Assembly: GCF_000260135.1 (NCBI RefSeq)
Contig: NZ_JH651384.1
Coordinates: 4,200,693-4,264,692 of the forward strand
Length of the DNA stretch: 64,000 bases
Direction: 5' to 3'
DNA from: Thiothrix nivea DSM 5205
GTDB taxonomy: Bacteria > Pseudomonadota > Gammaproteobacteria > Thiotrichales > Thiotrichaceae
Shown here: positions 1 through 8,737 of the stretch, in pieces
Layout: every line of letters begins with the position of its first letter
Position numbering within the stretch: the first letter of the stretch is position 1
The notes under the pieces: model-generated
What the model saw: only the letters and a program-made list of their open reading frames with translations
The model's database searches: none
What the model was told of the DNA's origin: nothing
Program-made: the position numbers and the translations under genes

Positions 1-431
1 GTCTGGTAGCGGCGGCGGATGGTGCGCACCTGATGGATTCTGACCCGGCGTTTGTGTTTCTGCCTGCTGGGTATCGTGGGCCCGCGTTTTTGGCGTACCC
101 TAATTTCAGCGTGATCTTGAAATACAACAACGCTAACAATTATGCGCTGGCGGTGGGCTATCTGGGTGACCGCATCCGGGGCGCGGGGCCATTGGTGGCG
201 GCCTGGCCTGAAGATGAGGAGCCTTTGAGCCTTGCGCAGAAATCGGAGCTGCAGGAGTTGCTGACGGTCGAGGGTTACAGTACCGACGGCGTGGATGGCA
301 AGATTGGCCCCAATACACGCTCAGCCTTGCGCCGCTGGCAGGTGGACGCGGGTTTTCCGGCGGATGGTTACGCCACTTTGGAGCATCTGCAATATTTACA
401 GCAGCGGGTGAAAAAACCTGAAGTAAAGTAA
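1..431 (+). CDS. Lytic murein transglycosylase, C-terminal part (5' end outside window)
   Basis: The reading frame is open from the first bases of the window, so the start lies outside. The visible part resembles the end of MltB-type lytic transglycosylases, which cut the glycan strands of peptidoglycan in the periplasm: a segment with FLPAGYRGPAF and YPNFSVILKYNNANNYALAV is typical of the end of the catalytic domain. It is followed by a peptidoglycan-binding domain 1 fold (GYSTDGVDGKIGPNTRSALRRWQ). It converges with the minus-strand gene ending at 455, leaving only 23 bases between the stops. Family assignment is from recognisable motifs; which MltB subgroup it belongs to cannot be told without the N-terminus. 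Confidence 0.85.
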   Translation, partial: LVAAADGAHLMDSDPAFVFLPAGYRGPAFLAYPNFSVILKYNNANNYALAVGYLGDRIRGAGPLVAAWPEDEEPLSLAQKSELQELLTVEGYSTDGVDGKIGPNTRSALRRWQVDAGFPADGYATLEHLQYLQQRVKKPEVK

Positions 432-454
432 AGGCGCGTATTGATAGGCGGCTT

Positions 455-949
455 TCAATTGCGCATTTTGAAAATAATTTCATCACAGTTGGTCAGCAAG
501 CCATGCCGGGTCAGCCATGCCCGCGCGTCTTCCGCGTCTTCTGCAAACCAGCGCTTGGCGGAGCCAAGCCGAAAGGTGTAGCCCCAGGCATCCATGTCTT
601 CCCAGATGCGTTCGCGCCCGAAACCGGGTATCCAGTTGGCGAGCAGGATTTGCAGGTAACAGACGGCATCTTCCTCGGCGTACTCACCGCCCGCATCGGT
701 GTGCAGGACGGCGCGGCGCTCTTGATCCATGCAAATGACATGGCAGCTTTCGTGCAGGATGGAATGCAGCGGGGTATCCTGCCGTGCGAAGACCTCCAGG
801 CCGATGATGCCGGCTTCGTCTTCATGCCAGTAGCTGCCGGGAATGGGCGTGCCGTCGGGCACTGTTTGCAGGCGCAGGCCATAACGCGACAACAGCTCAG
901 CCACGCTTTCGCCTGCAACATCCCGCAAGCGCAGTACCTCGGCTATCAC
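455..949 (-). CDS. Small HExxH protein, possible zinc metallopeptidase, unknown function
   Basis: This 164-residue protein has no signal peptide or membrane segment. It carries HESCH at residues 66-70, the HExxH zinc-binding pattern of metallopeptidases, and an acidic EED about 22 residues later that could supply a third ligand. It starts with GTG at 949, and its start overlaps the TGA of the upstream CopD-like gene (GTGA), so the two are probably translationally coupled and co-transcribed. I do not recognise a named family. It may be a conserved hypothetical protein rather than an active peptidase. Confidence 0.7.
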   Translation of the reverse strand: MIAEVLRLRDVAGESVAELLSRYGLRLQTVPDGTPIPGSYWHEDEAGIIGLEVFARQDTPLHSILHESCHVICMDQERRAVLHTDAGGEYAEEDAVCYLQILLANWIPGFGRERIWEDMDAWGYTFRLGSAKRWFAEDAEDARAWLTRHGLLTNCDEIIFKMRN

Positions 950-1437
950 AGGAAATATTTGCCGCCAGCCGCAATCACAATGGTTAGTGCGCCAATGCTC
1001 ATGTTGATGCCAACCAACTGGCGGATTTGTGCCAGCGCTTGCGCGCCATCCGGCCAGCGTTGCTCTGCTACTGCCTTGCGCAGCCGTTGGTAAGGCGCGA
1101 AATAAACGTGTATGAAGATCAGTATCATGATGATACCGAGGCCGTTCATGATGTGGATGAATACCGGTGCATTACCAAAACCGCCAAACGGCCCCAGCAA
1201 CATCCAGTAGCCAGAGGCCAGGATAGCAAGGATGGAACCCCAAACCATGGGGAAAAAACGCCCGAAGACACCGGCCCACAGGGTCAGGCGTTGGGGTGGC
1301 TCCAGTACAGAAGCCGCGACGGGGCGCAGTGACATGTGGGCAAAGAACATACCGCCGACCCAGATGACAACGGCAAGGACGTGCAAGGCAAGTGCAACTG
1401 ACAAGGTGTTTCTCCTGGAAGTTTCAGACCGCGCCAT
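946..1437 (-). CDS. CopD-family integral membrane protein
   Basis: The protein has 163 residues with four clear hydrophobic helices (about residues 12-35, 50-75, 88-112 and 140-160). The first helix contains LHVLAVVIWVGGMFFAH, a pattern shared by CopD/YncL-type membrane proteins with conserved histidines. Family members are linked to copper handling or are uncharacterised. The stop overlaps the start of the HExxH gene. Upstream, only 21 bases separate it from the Wzc-type gene, so it could be read from the polysaccharide operon. Function here is unproven. Confidence 0.75.
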   Translation of the reverse strand: MARSETSRRNTLSVALALHVLAVVIWVGGMFFAHMSLRPVAASVLEPPQRLTLWAGVFGRFFPMVWGSILAILASGYWMLLGPFGGFGNAPVFIHIMNGLGIIMILIFIHVYFAPYQRLRKAVAEQRWPDGAQALAQIRQLVGINMSIGALTIVIAAGGKYFL

Positions 1438-1458
1438 TTTACCTGCGGCGACGCTGAA

Positions 1459-3645
1459 TTACAGTTTTTTCAGGGTAGCCATCCACTTGTCAATTAGCCC
1501 ACCTTTACCGGTTTCGGCTTCGGCCTGATAGACATAACTGCCATAACCATGCCCGTAGCCGCTGTTGAAATCAACCCGGTTCAACAGCACGCCAGCCAAG
1601 GGAGCCTGGGCGCGGCGCAAGCGGGTAATGGCATTTTCCACCATGCCCAGACGGGTATGTTCCGCGCGCACGGTCAGCAGGGTGAGGCTGGAAAGGGAGG
1701 CCAGCACCAGGGTGTCAGCCAACCCCAGGACGGGCGGGCCATCGAGGATAATCTGGTCGAATTCCTTGCGGGCTGAAGCCAGCAGGGTTTGCATGTGCGG
1801 TGAGGCCAGCAGTTCGGCAGGGTCGTCCGGCGGGTTGCCGGCAGGGATCAGGTACAGGTTGCTGATGTCGGTTTCCCGAACCAGTGCACGGTTGTCAGTA
1901 ACACCGGAGAGGTAATTGGCCAGCCCCATGTTGGCGTTGACGCCCAGTGCTTTGTGCAGGGAGGGATTGCGCAGATCCGCGTCAATCAGCAGCACCTTGT
2001 TGCCTGCGCTGGCATAGGAGCCAGCGAGGTTGGCGGCTGTGGTGCTTTTGCCTTCGCCCGCGCTGGCGCTGGTGATGAAAATGACCGGGCGCTCTTCCGG
2101 GTGCTGGAAGCGCAGCGATGTGCGCAGGGAACGGAAGGCTTCTGCGGTGGCCGAACGGGGCTTGCTGACGCTCATGCGCGCCATTTGCCCGCTGCTGGCA
2201 TCCGGCAGATCGGCCATGATGCCCAAGACCGGTAACTGGGTAGTGCGTTCCAGCTCATTGACATCCTTGACGGTATCGTCGAGGAACTCACGCATGAATG
2301 CTGCCGCCATGCCTAGGAAGATACCCAATAGCGAGCCAAATAGCAGGTTGGTCAGCAGGTTGGGCTTGAATTTCTTCAGGGGTGTTTGTGCCGGGTCAAT
2401 GATGGCGATGTTGTTGGCATTGACGCCACCGGCAATATTGATTTCTTTCAGGCGTTGCAGCAGGTTCTGGTACAGCTCTTGGTTGGTGGCCACTTCACGC
2501 TTGAGGGTGTTGTAAGCGGTGCTGCTGTCCTGTTCCTGCATGGCTTCGGTTTTGGCTTTGGCAATGCCTTCGCGGATCAGTGCTTCCTTTTTCTTGGCCG
2601 CTTCCAGCTCGGTTTTCATGGAATCCAGCTTGGCGTTGACTTCGACCTCGATGTCGTTTTCGAGCTTCCTGATCGGGGCGTCGGTATTCTTGCCGGGTGT
2701 TTCCTGTTGTTGGGCTTTCAGTTTATCCAAGCGCTGCCCCAGCGCTTGCAGGTAGGCTGCACCGTTTTCCAGGACGCCGGCGCGGTCGCTGAGTGGGCGG
2801 TTGGCATCAGCCAGGATTTCGTATTTGCTTTCTTGTTCGATGCGCTGTTTTTGTACCTTGATGAGTTCTTCGGAAAGCTGTTTGAGGGCAAGCGCTGAGG
2901 TGGTGGCATCCTGCCCTTCCAGTTGGAAAATTTCGTGTTCACGTGCGTAGTCATTCAGGCGTTGCTCGGATTCGTCCAGCTTGGCCTTGGTTTCCTGTAC
3001 GCTCTTGTCAAGGTAGGTTTTGGCGTCAGCAGTGGCTGACAGGCGGCGGTCGACGTTCATGTCCTTGAAAGTGCGCACCACGGTATTGGCGATTTCGGCT
3101 GCTTGGGCAGGGTCTGACGAAGTGAAACTGACAGCTGCCAACCGTGAATTTTTGACGGGTTCGACTGTCAGGTTATCCAGTAACAGGTCTTCCAGCGCCG
3201 TTTGTTTATTTTCCTTGCTGACCAGGTTTAGCCATTCCTTGATCTGGCCAAGGATGGATGTGCTGAAAAGTTTTTCTTCCAGTTTCAGCTTGCCGATGAC
3301 TTCCGCCGCCAATGCCCGGCTGCGGATCAGCTCAAACTGGGTCTGGTAAAAGTCACGGGTGTCGCGGATGTCGCCAGCCCCCAGGAAGTCGATGTCTACC
3401 ACCTTGGCTGATTCCCGTTCGATTTGCAGGGTGGCAGTGGCGCGGTAGACAGGTTTGCTGAACAAGGTAACCAGTAAGGCCAACAGGATGGTGATGGCGG
3501 TAATCAGCAGGATCATCCTTCTGCGCCGGATCAGGGTACGGCCAAATTCACGCAGGTCGAGTGCTTCCTGTGGCTTCATCAGCAAGGTGGCGTCGTAAGG
3601 TGTATTGCCGTGGGCAAGGCCGGAATTGTATTTGTCTTGTTGCAT
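1459..3645 (-). CDS. Wzc-type polysaccharide co-polymerase with BY-kinase domain
   Basis: This protein controls chain length and export of surface polysaccharide at the inner membrane and autophosphorylates on tyrosine. Read from ATG 3645 it has 728 residues: a Wzz domain with a first membrane helix (about 42-62), a long periplasmic coiled-coil region (about 210-400), a second helix (about 430-452), then a cytoplasmic kinase domain. The kinase shows Walker A (GEGKST, about 530), Walker A' (VLLIDADLR) and Walker B (IILDGPP). A tyrosine cluster (YGHGYGSYVY) lies near the C-terminus, as in BY-kinases. An upstream start at 3753 would overlap the preceding gene by 53 bases and is less likely. It is the last biosynthetic gene of the cluster. 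No outer-membrane Wza or tyrosine phosphatase gene is in the window. Confidence 0.92.
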   Translation of the reverse strand: MQQDKYNSGLAHGNTPYDATLLMKPQEALDLREFGRTLIRRRRMILLITAITILLALLVTLFSKPVYRATATLQIERESAKVVDIDFLGAGDIRDTRDFYQTQFELIRSRALAAEVIGKLKLEEKLFSTSILGQIKEWLNLVSKENKQTALEDLLLDNLTVEPVKNSRLAAVSFTSSDPAQAAEIANTVVRTFKDMNVDRRLSATADAKTYLDKSVQETKAKLDESEQRLNDYAREHEIFQLEGQDATTSALALKQLSEELIKVQKQRIEQESKYEILADANRPLSDRAGVLENGAAYLQALGQRLDKLKAQQQETPGKNTDAPIRKLENDIEVEVNAKLDSMKTELEAAKKKEALIREGIAKAKTEAMQEQDSSTAYNTLKREVATNQELYQNLLQRLKEINIAGGVNANNIAIIDPAQTPLKKFKPNLLTNLLFGSLLGIFLGMAAAFMREFLDDTVKDVNELERTTQLPVLGIMADLPDASSGQMARMSVSKPRSATAEAFRSLRTSLRFQHPEERPVIFITSASAGEGKSTTAANLAGSYASAGNKVLLIDADLRNPSLHKALGVNANMGLANYLSGVTDNRALVRETDISNLYLIPAGNPPDDPAELLASPHMQTLLASARKEFDQIILDGPPVLGLADTLVLASLSSLTLLTVRAEHTRLGMVENAITRLRRAQAPLAGVLLNRVDFNSGYGHGYGSYVYQAEAETGKGGLIDKWMATLKKL

Positions 3646-3700
3646 GATGTGGATAATCTGTCTGGCCAGGTTGATGATCAGCGCCCGATTGTAGCAATTC

Positions 3701-4786
3701 TCATGGGGCGCGGTTAACAAACTTGTTGATAAAACGGCGTAACGGGGTTTCAAAGAACCGGTAAGAAACGAGGGAGCAGGCCGTCAGCACGATGATGAAC
3801 AGGTAAAAATGTAGGGTGCTATCCGGTGTTATCCTGGCAGGCAGCAGTTTTTCATAAATGCCATGCAGGGGTTTTTGCAGGATGTAAAGGGAAAAACTGG
3901 CTTCCCCCAATAACACCAACCACTTATGTCGTAGCCAGGCACTGATTTTGCCACGATTGAGCGCCAGCAACACTATAAACAGCAGGAACAGCGGCGCAAT
4001 CAGGCCGTTGGTATAATCAAAGCGGATGCCGCTGGCCGCCATCAGCGGCGGGCGAATGATCAGCAAGGTCAAGACCAATGCTGAAACCACCCATAGCCCA
4101 GCACTATTCAGACTGGGTATGGCCAACTTTTCCAGCCTGCCTTCCAACAACCATGCGCCCGCGACAAAGCCGAGGATAAACGTATTCAGATGCATCAGCG
4201 GGTTATAGAAAATGGCGTCATGCAGGTGGTTGAGCGGGGCGTAGTGGGTGGAGTTGAGCAGCAATGTATGACCAAGCTGCGTCACCAGCCACAACAGCAG
4301 CGCTACAATGGCAAGCTGATGCAAGTGCTGACGTTTTGCCAGCAATACCAACAGCGGGAAGCACAGGTAAAAAAAGGCTTCCACCGACAGTGACCAGCCC
4401 GGCGCATTCAGGGTCAGCGGATAACCCGGAACCCATGCCTGCAACATGCCAAGGCTTAAACCTACGATCAAGGGATCGCTGCCAGCGTCTTGCCATTTGG
4501 CAGCCACCATCAGCAAGAGTGCCAGCAGGTAAACCGGGTAAATACGCGCAACCCGCGCCCACCAATAACGTCGGGTATCCAATGGGCGTGCAGGATTGGG
4601 TCGGTAATAGGCAATCGCCATGATAAAACCGGACAGCACATAAAAGTAACTGACAGCGACAGGGCCAGCCGCCAACACCGGATTCAGCAGGGGCAAGCTG
4701 GCCGGGAAAACTGTGTTCCCATAATGGAAAAAGACCACCGTCAGTGCCGCCACGTAACGGGTAAAGGTCAGTTGTTCAATTCTCAC
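3701..4786 (-). CDS. Membrane acyltransferase, acyltransferase-3 (OafA) family
   Basis: This 361-residue polytopic protein has about ten hydrophobic segments. The N-terminus RIEQLTFTRYVAALTVVFFHYGN matches the start of acyltransferase-3 proteins, with the conserved histidine in the first helix (FFHYG) and an R-x-x-R-like basic loop. Such enzymes O-acetylate or otherwise acylate sugars of exopolysaccharide or O-antigen in the inner membrane. The start codon is GTG at 4786, 9 bases after the WcaJ-type gene stop. Position inside the operon suggests it decorates the polymer built here; the substrate is unknown. Confidence 0.88.
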   Translation of the reverse strand: MRIEQLTFTRYVAALTVVFFHYGNTVFPASLPLLNPVLAAGPVAVSYFYVLSGFIMAIAYYRPNPARPLDTRRYWWARVARIYPVYLLALLLMVAAKWQDAGSDPLIVGLSLGMLQAWVPGYPLTLNAPGWSLSVEAFFYLCFPLLVLLAKRQHLHQLAIVALLLWLVTQLGHTLLLNSTHYAPLNHLHDAIFYNPLMHLNTFILGFVAGAWLLEGRLEKLAIPSLNSAGLWVVSALVLTLLIIRPPLMAASGIRFDYTNGLIAPLFLLFIVLLALNRGKISAWLRHKWLVLLGEASFSLYILQKPLHGIYEKLLPARITPDSTLHFYLFIIVLTACSLVSYRFFETPLRRFINKFVNRAP

Positions 4787-4795
4787 GGTGCTGGC

Positions 4796-6199
4796 TTAAT
4801 AGGCATTTTTGTCATGCAAGGTCTTGAACGCCGTGACCAGGATGATCCGCAAATCCAGCCCCAGGCTCCAGGCGCGGATGTATTCCATATCCAGTTCCAC
4901 CCGCTTTTGCATTTTGAACAAGGTGTCGGTTTCCCCCCGCCAGCCGTTGATTTGCGCCCAGCCGGTGATGCCCGGTTTCATCAAGTGGCGCAGCATGTAG
5001 CCGGGGATCAAGTCACGGTATTCCTCGTTATGCGCGACAGCATGGGGGCGTGGGCCAACAATGGACATGTGGCCTTGCAGGACATTGATAAACTGGGGCA
5101 GTTCATCCAGTGATGTTTTGCGCAGGAATGCACCTACGCGGGTGATGCGGTGGTCATTGCGGGTTGCCTGCCTGATATGGCGATCATTTTCGCACACAGT
5201 CATGGTGCGGAATTTCAATACCTCGAACTTTTCACCCCGCAAACCATGGCGTGTTTGCCGGAACAATACCGGTCCGCGGGAAGTCAGCTTGATGGCGGTG
5301 GCGATGCCCAGCATTAGCGGGGACACCAGTAACAGGATCAGTGACCCCAGGAACAAGTCCTCCAGGCGCTTGATGAAAACGTTTTGTGTCGATAGTGGGG
5401 CATCATAAATATGCAGGACAGGCGTTTCAGCGATTTCCAGATAACGGCTGTGCAGCAGGGAGGTGGTAAAGTTATCGGGGATAAGGCGGATAGGGGTAAC
5501 CGTGTCGGCGAGTTCACTGATCAACTGCGCGGATGCTGCTGATTGCCCAGATGCAGGAGCCAGGTAGATTTGATCCCACTCCCCATTACGCGCGGCTGCC
5601 AGCATAGCCTGCGTATCGCCCAAAACCGCGTAGTGGCTGGGAAGGTTAGCCGGGTTGCTACCGTCATCATCCAGCGTATAAAACCCGGCAATCTGAAAAC
5701 CTGAATCTGGCTGACTTTCAATCATTTGTGCAAAGTGAAGCCCTTGTTCAGTAATACCCGCGATGGCGATGGCGCGGTTGTTGATGCCGATGCGCTTGAG
5801 TGCGGCTTGCAGGGAACGCAGGGCATAACGGCAGGCAATCAGTAACACCGGCGTCAGCAGCAGCCAACTGATCAGGACAAAGCGGGAGAACTGTTCGGAA
5901 ACTTTTGCGGCAAAAATCGTGAAAATCAGGAACAAAAAGGTACTCAGCCAGGTCACAACAATACGTATGACTTCATCACGGAAAAATGGCCGACCGCTCC
6001 AAGAAGCGTAAATGTCAGTAAAGCGACCAACGAAACCAAACAGGAGTGTGGCTCCCAGCCCGATAGCGAGATAGCCTTCCATGTTGTAGGCACGGGAATA
6101 GATTGAGGCCAGCAGCAGGATACCCATGATGACCAGCGTATCTGTGCCACGGTAGATCAGTTCGGAGCTGATTTTGTTGTTCGCTTTCAAATTTTGCAT
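4796..6199 (-). CDS. Undecaprenyl-phosphate sugar-1-phosphate transferase, WcaJ type
   Basis: This enzyme starts repeat-unit synthesis by transferring a sugar-1-phosphate (usually glucose or galactose) from UDP-sugar to undecaprenyl phosphate. The 467-residue protein has four N-terminal membrane helices, a CoA-binding-like domain (about 140-260), one further helix near 285, then the catalytic domain. Catalytic-domain motifs include KFRTM, DELPQFINVL, VGPRPHA and GITGWAQINGWRGETDT. The start is ATG at 6199 with AGAGGA upstream. It follows a 323-base gap, so it may have its own promoter in addition to operon read-through. Confidence 0.93.
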   Translation of the reverse strand: MQNLKANNKISSELIYRGTDTLVIMGILLLASIYSRAYNMEGYLAIGLGATLLFGFVGRFTDIYASWSGRPFFRDEVIRIVVTWLSTFLFLIFTIFAAKVSEQFSRFVLISWLLLTPVLLIACRYALRSLQAALKRIGINNRAIAIAGITEQGLHFAQMIESQPDSGFQIAGFYTLDDDGSNPANLPSHYAVLGDTQAMLAAARNGEWDQIYLAPASGQSAASAQLISELADTVTPIRLIPDNFTTSLLHSRYLEIAETPVLHIYDAPLSTQNVFIKRLEDLFLGSLILLLVSPLMLGIATAIKLTSRGPVLFRQTRHGLRGEKFEVLKFRTMTVCENDRHIRQATRNDHRITRVGAFLRKTSLDELPQFINVLQGHMSIVGPRPHAVAHNEEYRDLIPGYMLRHLMKPGITGWAQINGWRGETDTLFKMQKRVELDMEYIRAWSLGLDLRIILVTAFKTLHDKNAY

Positions 6200-6522
6200 T
6201 CAACCGTTGTCCTCTAGTGGCGGCTGCACCAAGTGCCGCCATGGAGTTTGTTGTCAATGAACCAGCCTGCCCCTGATACAACAAGTGTGAAGTATGATGT
6301 AAAAAAACAACACTTGTTTTTTGCTTTTCAAGCAGGGCTATAAATGGTGCTAACACCATCATCCATCTGTTTCACCAATATTTCTCAAGTCACACAGCGG
6401 CTTCCAGACACTCGTTGGCTGCCAAAACTGTCTTTAATATAGCTTATTTGTGAAGGGTTTGTAGTAAAAAAAATACAAGCGGCAAACACCCTTTGTCAGT
6501 TCGTGTATTCTGTACCAAAGGG
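6200..6522. promoter_or_regulatory. 323-base internal gap of the polysaccharide cluster with an inverted repeat
   Basis: This is the only long non-coding stretch inside the cluster, before the WcaJ-type gene on the minus strand. It is AT-rich compared with its neighbours. It holds a 9-base inverted repeat, AACAAGTGT at 6280-6288 and ACACTTGTT at 6310-6318, and a 6-base one, GGCGGC/GCCGCC, at 6220-6241 close to the start codon. No convincing gene is present. A second promoter or operator for the last three genes is a reasonable inference, but I see no clear -35/-10 pair. Confidence 0.4.
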
Positions 6523-7350
6523 TTAACGGGAAGACTGGTCTTTCTCCCAAATGTAATTTTGCAAGTGACGGTACTGCCATGCCGCCCGCAGGCGGATAAA
6601 CGTGGCAATCAGCAGATAGACGCTGGCAGGCAGGAATTCCCGGCTAAAAAGTTTGCCAGACAGGATGCTGGAGTAAGGTTTTTTATCAGCTTTGGCACAT
6701 AAACCGGCAGCAGCCAGTTGCATGTTGCCTAAGCGGGCGCGGGTCTTGATTTTGATCAGGGAACCCAGCTTGCGGGGTGCCGTTATTGATATTTGCGCGC
6801 CGGGAATGTTGCGGCGTTCCTGGCGTTCAAACTGGCAGCGCACAAAACCATCGTCATTGATGATGGGGGGAAATGCCTGAAAACGCTCCCGCCCAGCCTG
6901 GGTAATGACATAACTGCAAGTTGCCACCACGCCTTCACGGATGTAAGGCAATTGCAGCCAGATACGGTAGTACTGGCGTACTGGCCAAGAGGATTGGGAC
7001 GTGTCAATGACTGGCTCTGGTGCTGCCAACAGGGTATTGCTGTCCTCAGTCAGCGCTTGTGTGATGGCCGCGATGGCTCCCGGTGACAGGCAGGTATCCG
7101 CATCAATATAAAATACCGGCCAGTGGGTAACATGTTTTTCCGCCTCGTTAAGCGCATTGACCTTGGAGGGTTTGGCAATATCCAGGCAGATTGCTTGCGG
7201 ATATTCCTTACGTACAATGTCAGCCGTGCTGTCAGTGCAACCATTGCAGGCGACGATCAGGGTATCCATCCCCGGTTGGCCGTTCAGGCTGTCGAGGCAA
7301 CGGCGGATCACGCTGGCTTCATTGTGCGCCGGGACAATCACGCTGGCCAT
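6523..7350 (-). CDS. Glycosyltransferase family 2
   Basis: The protein has 275 residues from ATG 7350, whose A overlaps the TAA of the upstream GT2 gene; a longer reading frame to 7401 is ignored for this reason. It begins MASVIVPAHNEASVIRRCL, the GT-A nucleotide-sugar binding start. A DXD-like metal site lies in FYIDADTCLSPGA (about residue 80). A hydrophobic segment near the C-terminus (VYLLIATFIRLRAAW) may hold it to the membrane. It probably adds one sugar of the repeat unit on the cytoplasmic face; donor and acceptor cannot be inferred. Confidence 0.88.
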   Translation of the reverse strand: MASVIVPAHNEASVIRRCLDSLNGQPGMDTLIVACNGCTDSTADIVRKEYPQAICLDIAKPSKVNALNEAEKHVTHWPVFYIDADTCLSPGAIAAITQALTEDSNTLLAAPEPVIDTSQSSWPVRQYYRIWLQLPYIREGVVATCSYVITQAGRERFQAFPPIINDDGFVRCQFERQERRNIPGAQISITAPRKLGSLIKIKTRARLGNMQLAAAGLCAKADKKPYSSILSGKLFSREFLPASVYLLIATFIRLRAAWQYRHLQNYIWEKDQSSR

Positions 7351-8282
7351 TAGCGGTACCCCTGTAGCCAGTTGGCACGCTGGGCAAAGACGGTTTGCCA
7401 TTCGCGGCGTTGTTGGGAGTGGGGTTTCAACAGGCTGTGTGAGATATGTTTATTCAAAACGTACAGGTATAACAGGAATTTGTAAGCCGGGCGTTTTGCC
7501 GGGGCGACATGGCGGTTGATCAATTCCACTTTTCCTTTCAGTAACTTGACCAGTTTTCCAGAGAAGTGTTCGTGGCTGACACCGCCATGATGGACAATCT
7601 GGGCGTCAGGCGTCACGATCGGCTGATACCCCTCTGCTTTGGCACGTAAGCAGTAATCGGCTTCCTCGGCATACATGAAAAAGCTGGTATCCAACCCGCC
7701 CAGCTTGTCCCACAACTCACGGGTGGTGAGGAAGAAACAGCCGGAAACAATATCCACTTCCTTGGCGGTATCGCGTTTCCAGCAGCCGTAATTGGCATTG
7801 TTGAACAGGCAGGTGTGGCTGAACAGTTTGCTCAACCCCAGCGCGCTGAATAGCAGGTCGCGGAAACTGGGCCTAGCCCAGGCGTGCTGGGTATTCAGGC
7901 TCATGTCCTTGTTGCGGGTAATGCCGCTCCAGATGCCGTTGGCGGGGTGCAGTCTGGCAAAGTGCAGCAGGCGGTCAATAGCCGAATTCAGGATGAGTGT
8001 GTCGGGGTTGAGCAGCAACAAATATTTGCCCTGCGCCTGTTTTGCCCCCATTTGCACGCCGCCAGCAAACCCCAGGTTTGCGCCCGTTTCAATCAAGGTG
8101 ACTTGCGGAAAAAACTGCCGGATCATGCTGACGGAGCTATCGCTGGAAGCATTATCCGCCACGATCACTTCAAAGGCGGTCAGTTGGGTTTCTTGGTACA
8201 GGGATTCCAGCGCACGGCGGATATACTCGGCAGTATTGTAGGAAACCAGGATGACGCTGATTTCGGGTGTCGGGTTGTTCAT
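7350..8282 (-). CDS. Glycosyltransferase family 2, WbbL/rhamnosyltransferase-like
   Basis: The protein has 310 residues from ATG 8282, which overlaps the TGA of the upstream acyltransferase (ATGA) and is preceded by GGGAGG. The N-terminus (ISVILVSYNTAEYIRRALESL), the LLLLNPDTLI block with an NPD metal site, and FFMYAEEADYCLRAKAEGY are typical of the GT2 subgroup containing rhamnosyltransferases such as WbbL. With the dTDP-rhamnose genes in the same operon, rhamnose transfer is a fair guess but not shown by the sequence. An in-frame extension to 8444 lies inside the neighbour and is not used. Confidence 0.88.
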   Translation of the reverse strand: MNNPTPEISVILVSYNTAEYIRRALESLYQETQLTAFEVIVADNASSDSSVSMIRQFFPQVTLIETGANLGFAGGVQMGAKQAQGKYLLLLNPDTLILNSAIDRLLHFARLHPANGIWSGITRNKDMSLNTQHAWARPSFRDLLFSALGLSKLFSHTCLFNNANYGCWKRDTAKEVDIVSGCFFLTTRELWDKLGGLDTSFFMYAEEADYCLRAKAEGYQPIVTPDAQIVHHGGVSHEHFSGKLVKLLKGKVELINRHVAPAKRPAYKFLLYLYVLNKHISHSLLKPHSQQRREWQTVFAQRANWLQGYR

Positions 8283-8737
8283 GCCAGCCTCCCGTAAGCC
8301 ATGGTCTGGATGCCGGAACGCACCACGGTGGCCGGGTTGCCTGCCACGATTGAATGGGCGGGTACATCTTTGGTGACCACGCTGCCAGCCCCGACGATTA
8401 CCTGGTCGCCGATGCTGACGCCCGGCAGGATGATGGCGGCGCAACCGATAAAGCAGTTGGAACCGATCCGGGTTTTTTGTTCAAACTGCCCACCATGCCG
8501 CCGGGTGGCGTAATCATGTGCCAGGATGATGGCGTCAAACGCGATATAGGTTTTTGCCCCGATTTCGACGCAGCGGGGGTTGGTTTTATCCAGCCGTGCC
8601 TTGAAGGAAATGCGTACATCCGGGGCGATATTCATGCCATACAAGGTGCGGAAATACCATGTCCGCAGCCATAACAGGCTGTCGCGGAACCACACCAGCC
8701 ACATGAACACCCGTTGGTTGATAAAACGTAATCTCAT
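8279..8737 (-). CDS. Hexapeptide-repeat acyltransferase, WcaF-like
   Basis: This 152-residue soluble protein has left-handed beta-helix repeats (IGSNCFIGCAAIILPGVSIGDQVIVGAGSVVTKDV) and ends with the typical VAGNPATVV. The histidine of LAHDY is a likely catalytic residue. These trimeric enzymes transfer acetyl or other acyl groups from CoA to sugars. Both ends overlap neighbours by four bases (ATGA). Likely role: O-acetylation of a repeat-unit sugar. Confidence 0.88.
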   Translation of the reverse strand: MRLRFINQRVFMWLVWFRDSLLWLRTWYFRTLYGMNIAPDVRISFKARLDKTNPRCVEIGAKTYIAFDAIILAHDYATRRHGGQFEQKTRIGSNCFIGCAAIILPGVSIGDQVIVGAGSVVTKDVPAHSIVAGNPATVVRSGIQTMAYGRLA

